Assembly: GCA_020846135.1 (NCBI GenBank)
Contig: JADLEK010000044.1
Location: 90,893-154,892, forward strand
Direction of reading: 5' to 3'
Source: Gammaproteobacteria bacterium
Lineage (GTDB): Bacteria > Pseudomonadota > Gammaproteobacteria > Competibacterales > Competibacteraceae
DNA length: 64,000 nucleotides
In this document: piece by piece, positions 63,901 to 64,000 of the stretch
Position numbering within the stretch: the stretch's first letter is position 1
Layout: every line of letters starts with the position of its first letter
Notes under the pieces: generated by a model
The model's input: the letters and a program-made list of their open reading frames with translations, nothing else
What the model was told of the DNA's origin: nothing
The model's database searches: none
Made by a program: the position numbers and the translations under genes

Positions 63901-64000
63901 CTAGGCAAAATACATCAACACTCGCTGCTTAAAGTTGGCAAAGTTGCGAAAACCGTATCCCATGCGTTTCACTGTTTTTATAGAGTTGTTAATTCCCTCA
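63901..64000 (-). CDS. ISL3-family transposase, 3' end
   Basis: The last 32 residues of a minus-strand gene that runs out of the window: EGINNSIKTVKRMGYGFRNF then ANFKQRVLMYFA and TAG. The EGxNNxIKxxKRMGYG pattern is the C terminus of ISL3 transposases. Only this end is visible. Confidence 0.8.
   Translation of the reverse strand, partial: EGINNSIKTVKRMGYGFRNFANFKQRVLMYFA

Overview
The window reads as one contig of a high-G+C gammaproteobacterial chromosome. The gene content (argC, lgt, bfr/bfd, orn, rsgA, murJ, glgB, opgG-like, gamma carbonic anhydrase, gor), the codon usage and the many dispersed palindromic repeats would fit a glycogen-accumulating bacterium of the Competibacter type, but that placement is inference: no rRNA or other decisive marker is present.

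Layout. 1-5.5 kb holds housekeeping genes: a CoA-transferase end, argC, an RNA uracil methyltransferase diverging from a tiny zinc-ribbon gene, an EAL-HDOD signalling protein and an EamA exporter. 5.68-18.72 kb is a tRNA-Leu(CAA) gene followed by a 13-kb integrated phage element bounded by an exact 58-bp direct repeat of the tRNA 3' part. It has a tyrosine integrase, a terminase stump, Mu-like head genes, a P22-type coat gene and a tail tube/tape-measure module, but no portal, no complete terminase, and no lysis or regulatory genes. 18.7-31.5 kb has a metal-binding protein, lgt, a ruined photolyase gene, bfd-bfr, a divergent two-component pair with overlapping start codons, two secreted proteins, a hydrolase pseudogene, a GT-C-like membrane protein and two MFS transporters. 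31.6-45.7 kb carries tRNA-Thr, an AlgR-like regulator, a 1148-residue glycogen branching enzyme with a duplicated and degenerate N-terminal half, a Spy-like chaperone, an IS5 remnant, orn/rsgA, a LysE exporter, beta-glucosidase, a MalK-type ATPase, phosphomannomutase and murJ. 45.8-62.2 kb has tRNA-Ala and tRNA-Glu, a Ser/Thr kinase-FGE protein with its PP2C phosphatase, peroxiredoxin, a two-domain fatty acyl-CoA-reductase-like protein, an M23 peptidase, glutathione reductase, gamma carbonic anhydrase, an OpgG/OpgD-type protein, and a thioesterase overlapping a membrane GTPase.

The last 1.8 kb is a patchwork of mobile DNA: a 224-bp nested-hairpin block fused to a broken IS200-type transposase, an integron-like gene cassette between two attC-like sites with a small secreted protein, and the end of an ISL3-family insertion sequence.

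The most unusual items are the branching enzyme with a built-in half-copy, the integron-type cassette with no integrase in view, the motor-less phage element, and a pair of hairpin repeats inside that element that differ by one compensatory base-pair change. Several genes appear carbohydrate-centred (glgB, bglB, MalK-type ATPase, manB, opgG-like), consistent with active sugar storage and envelope glycan metabolism.
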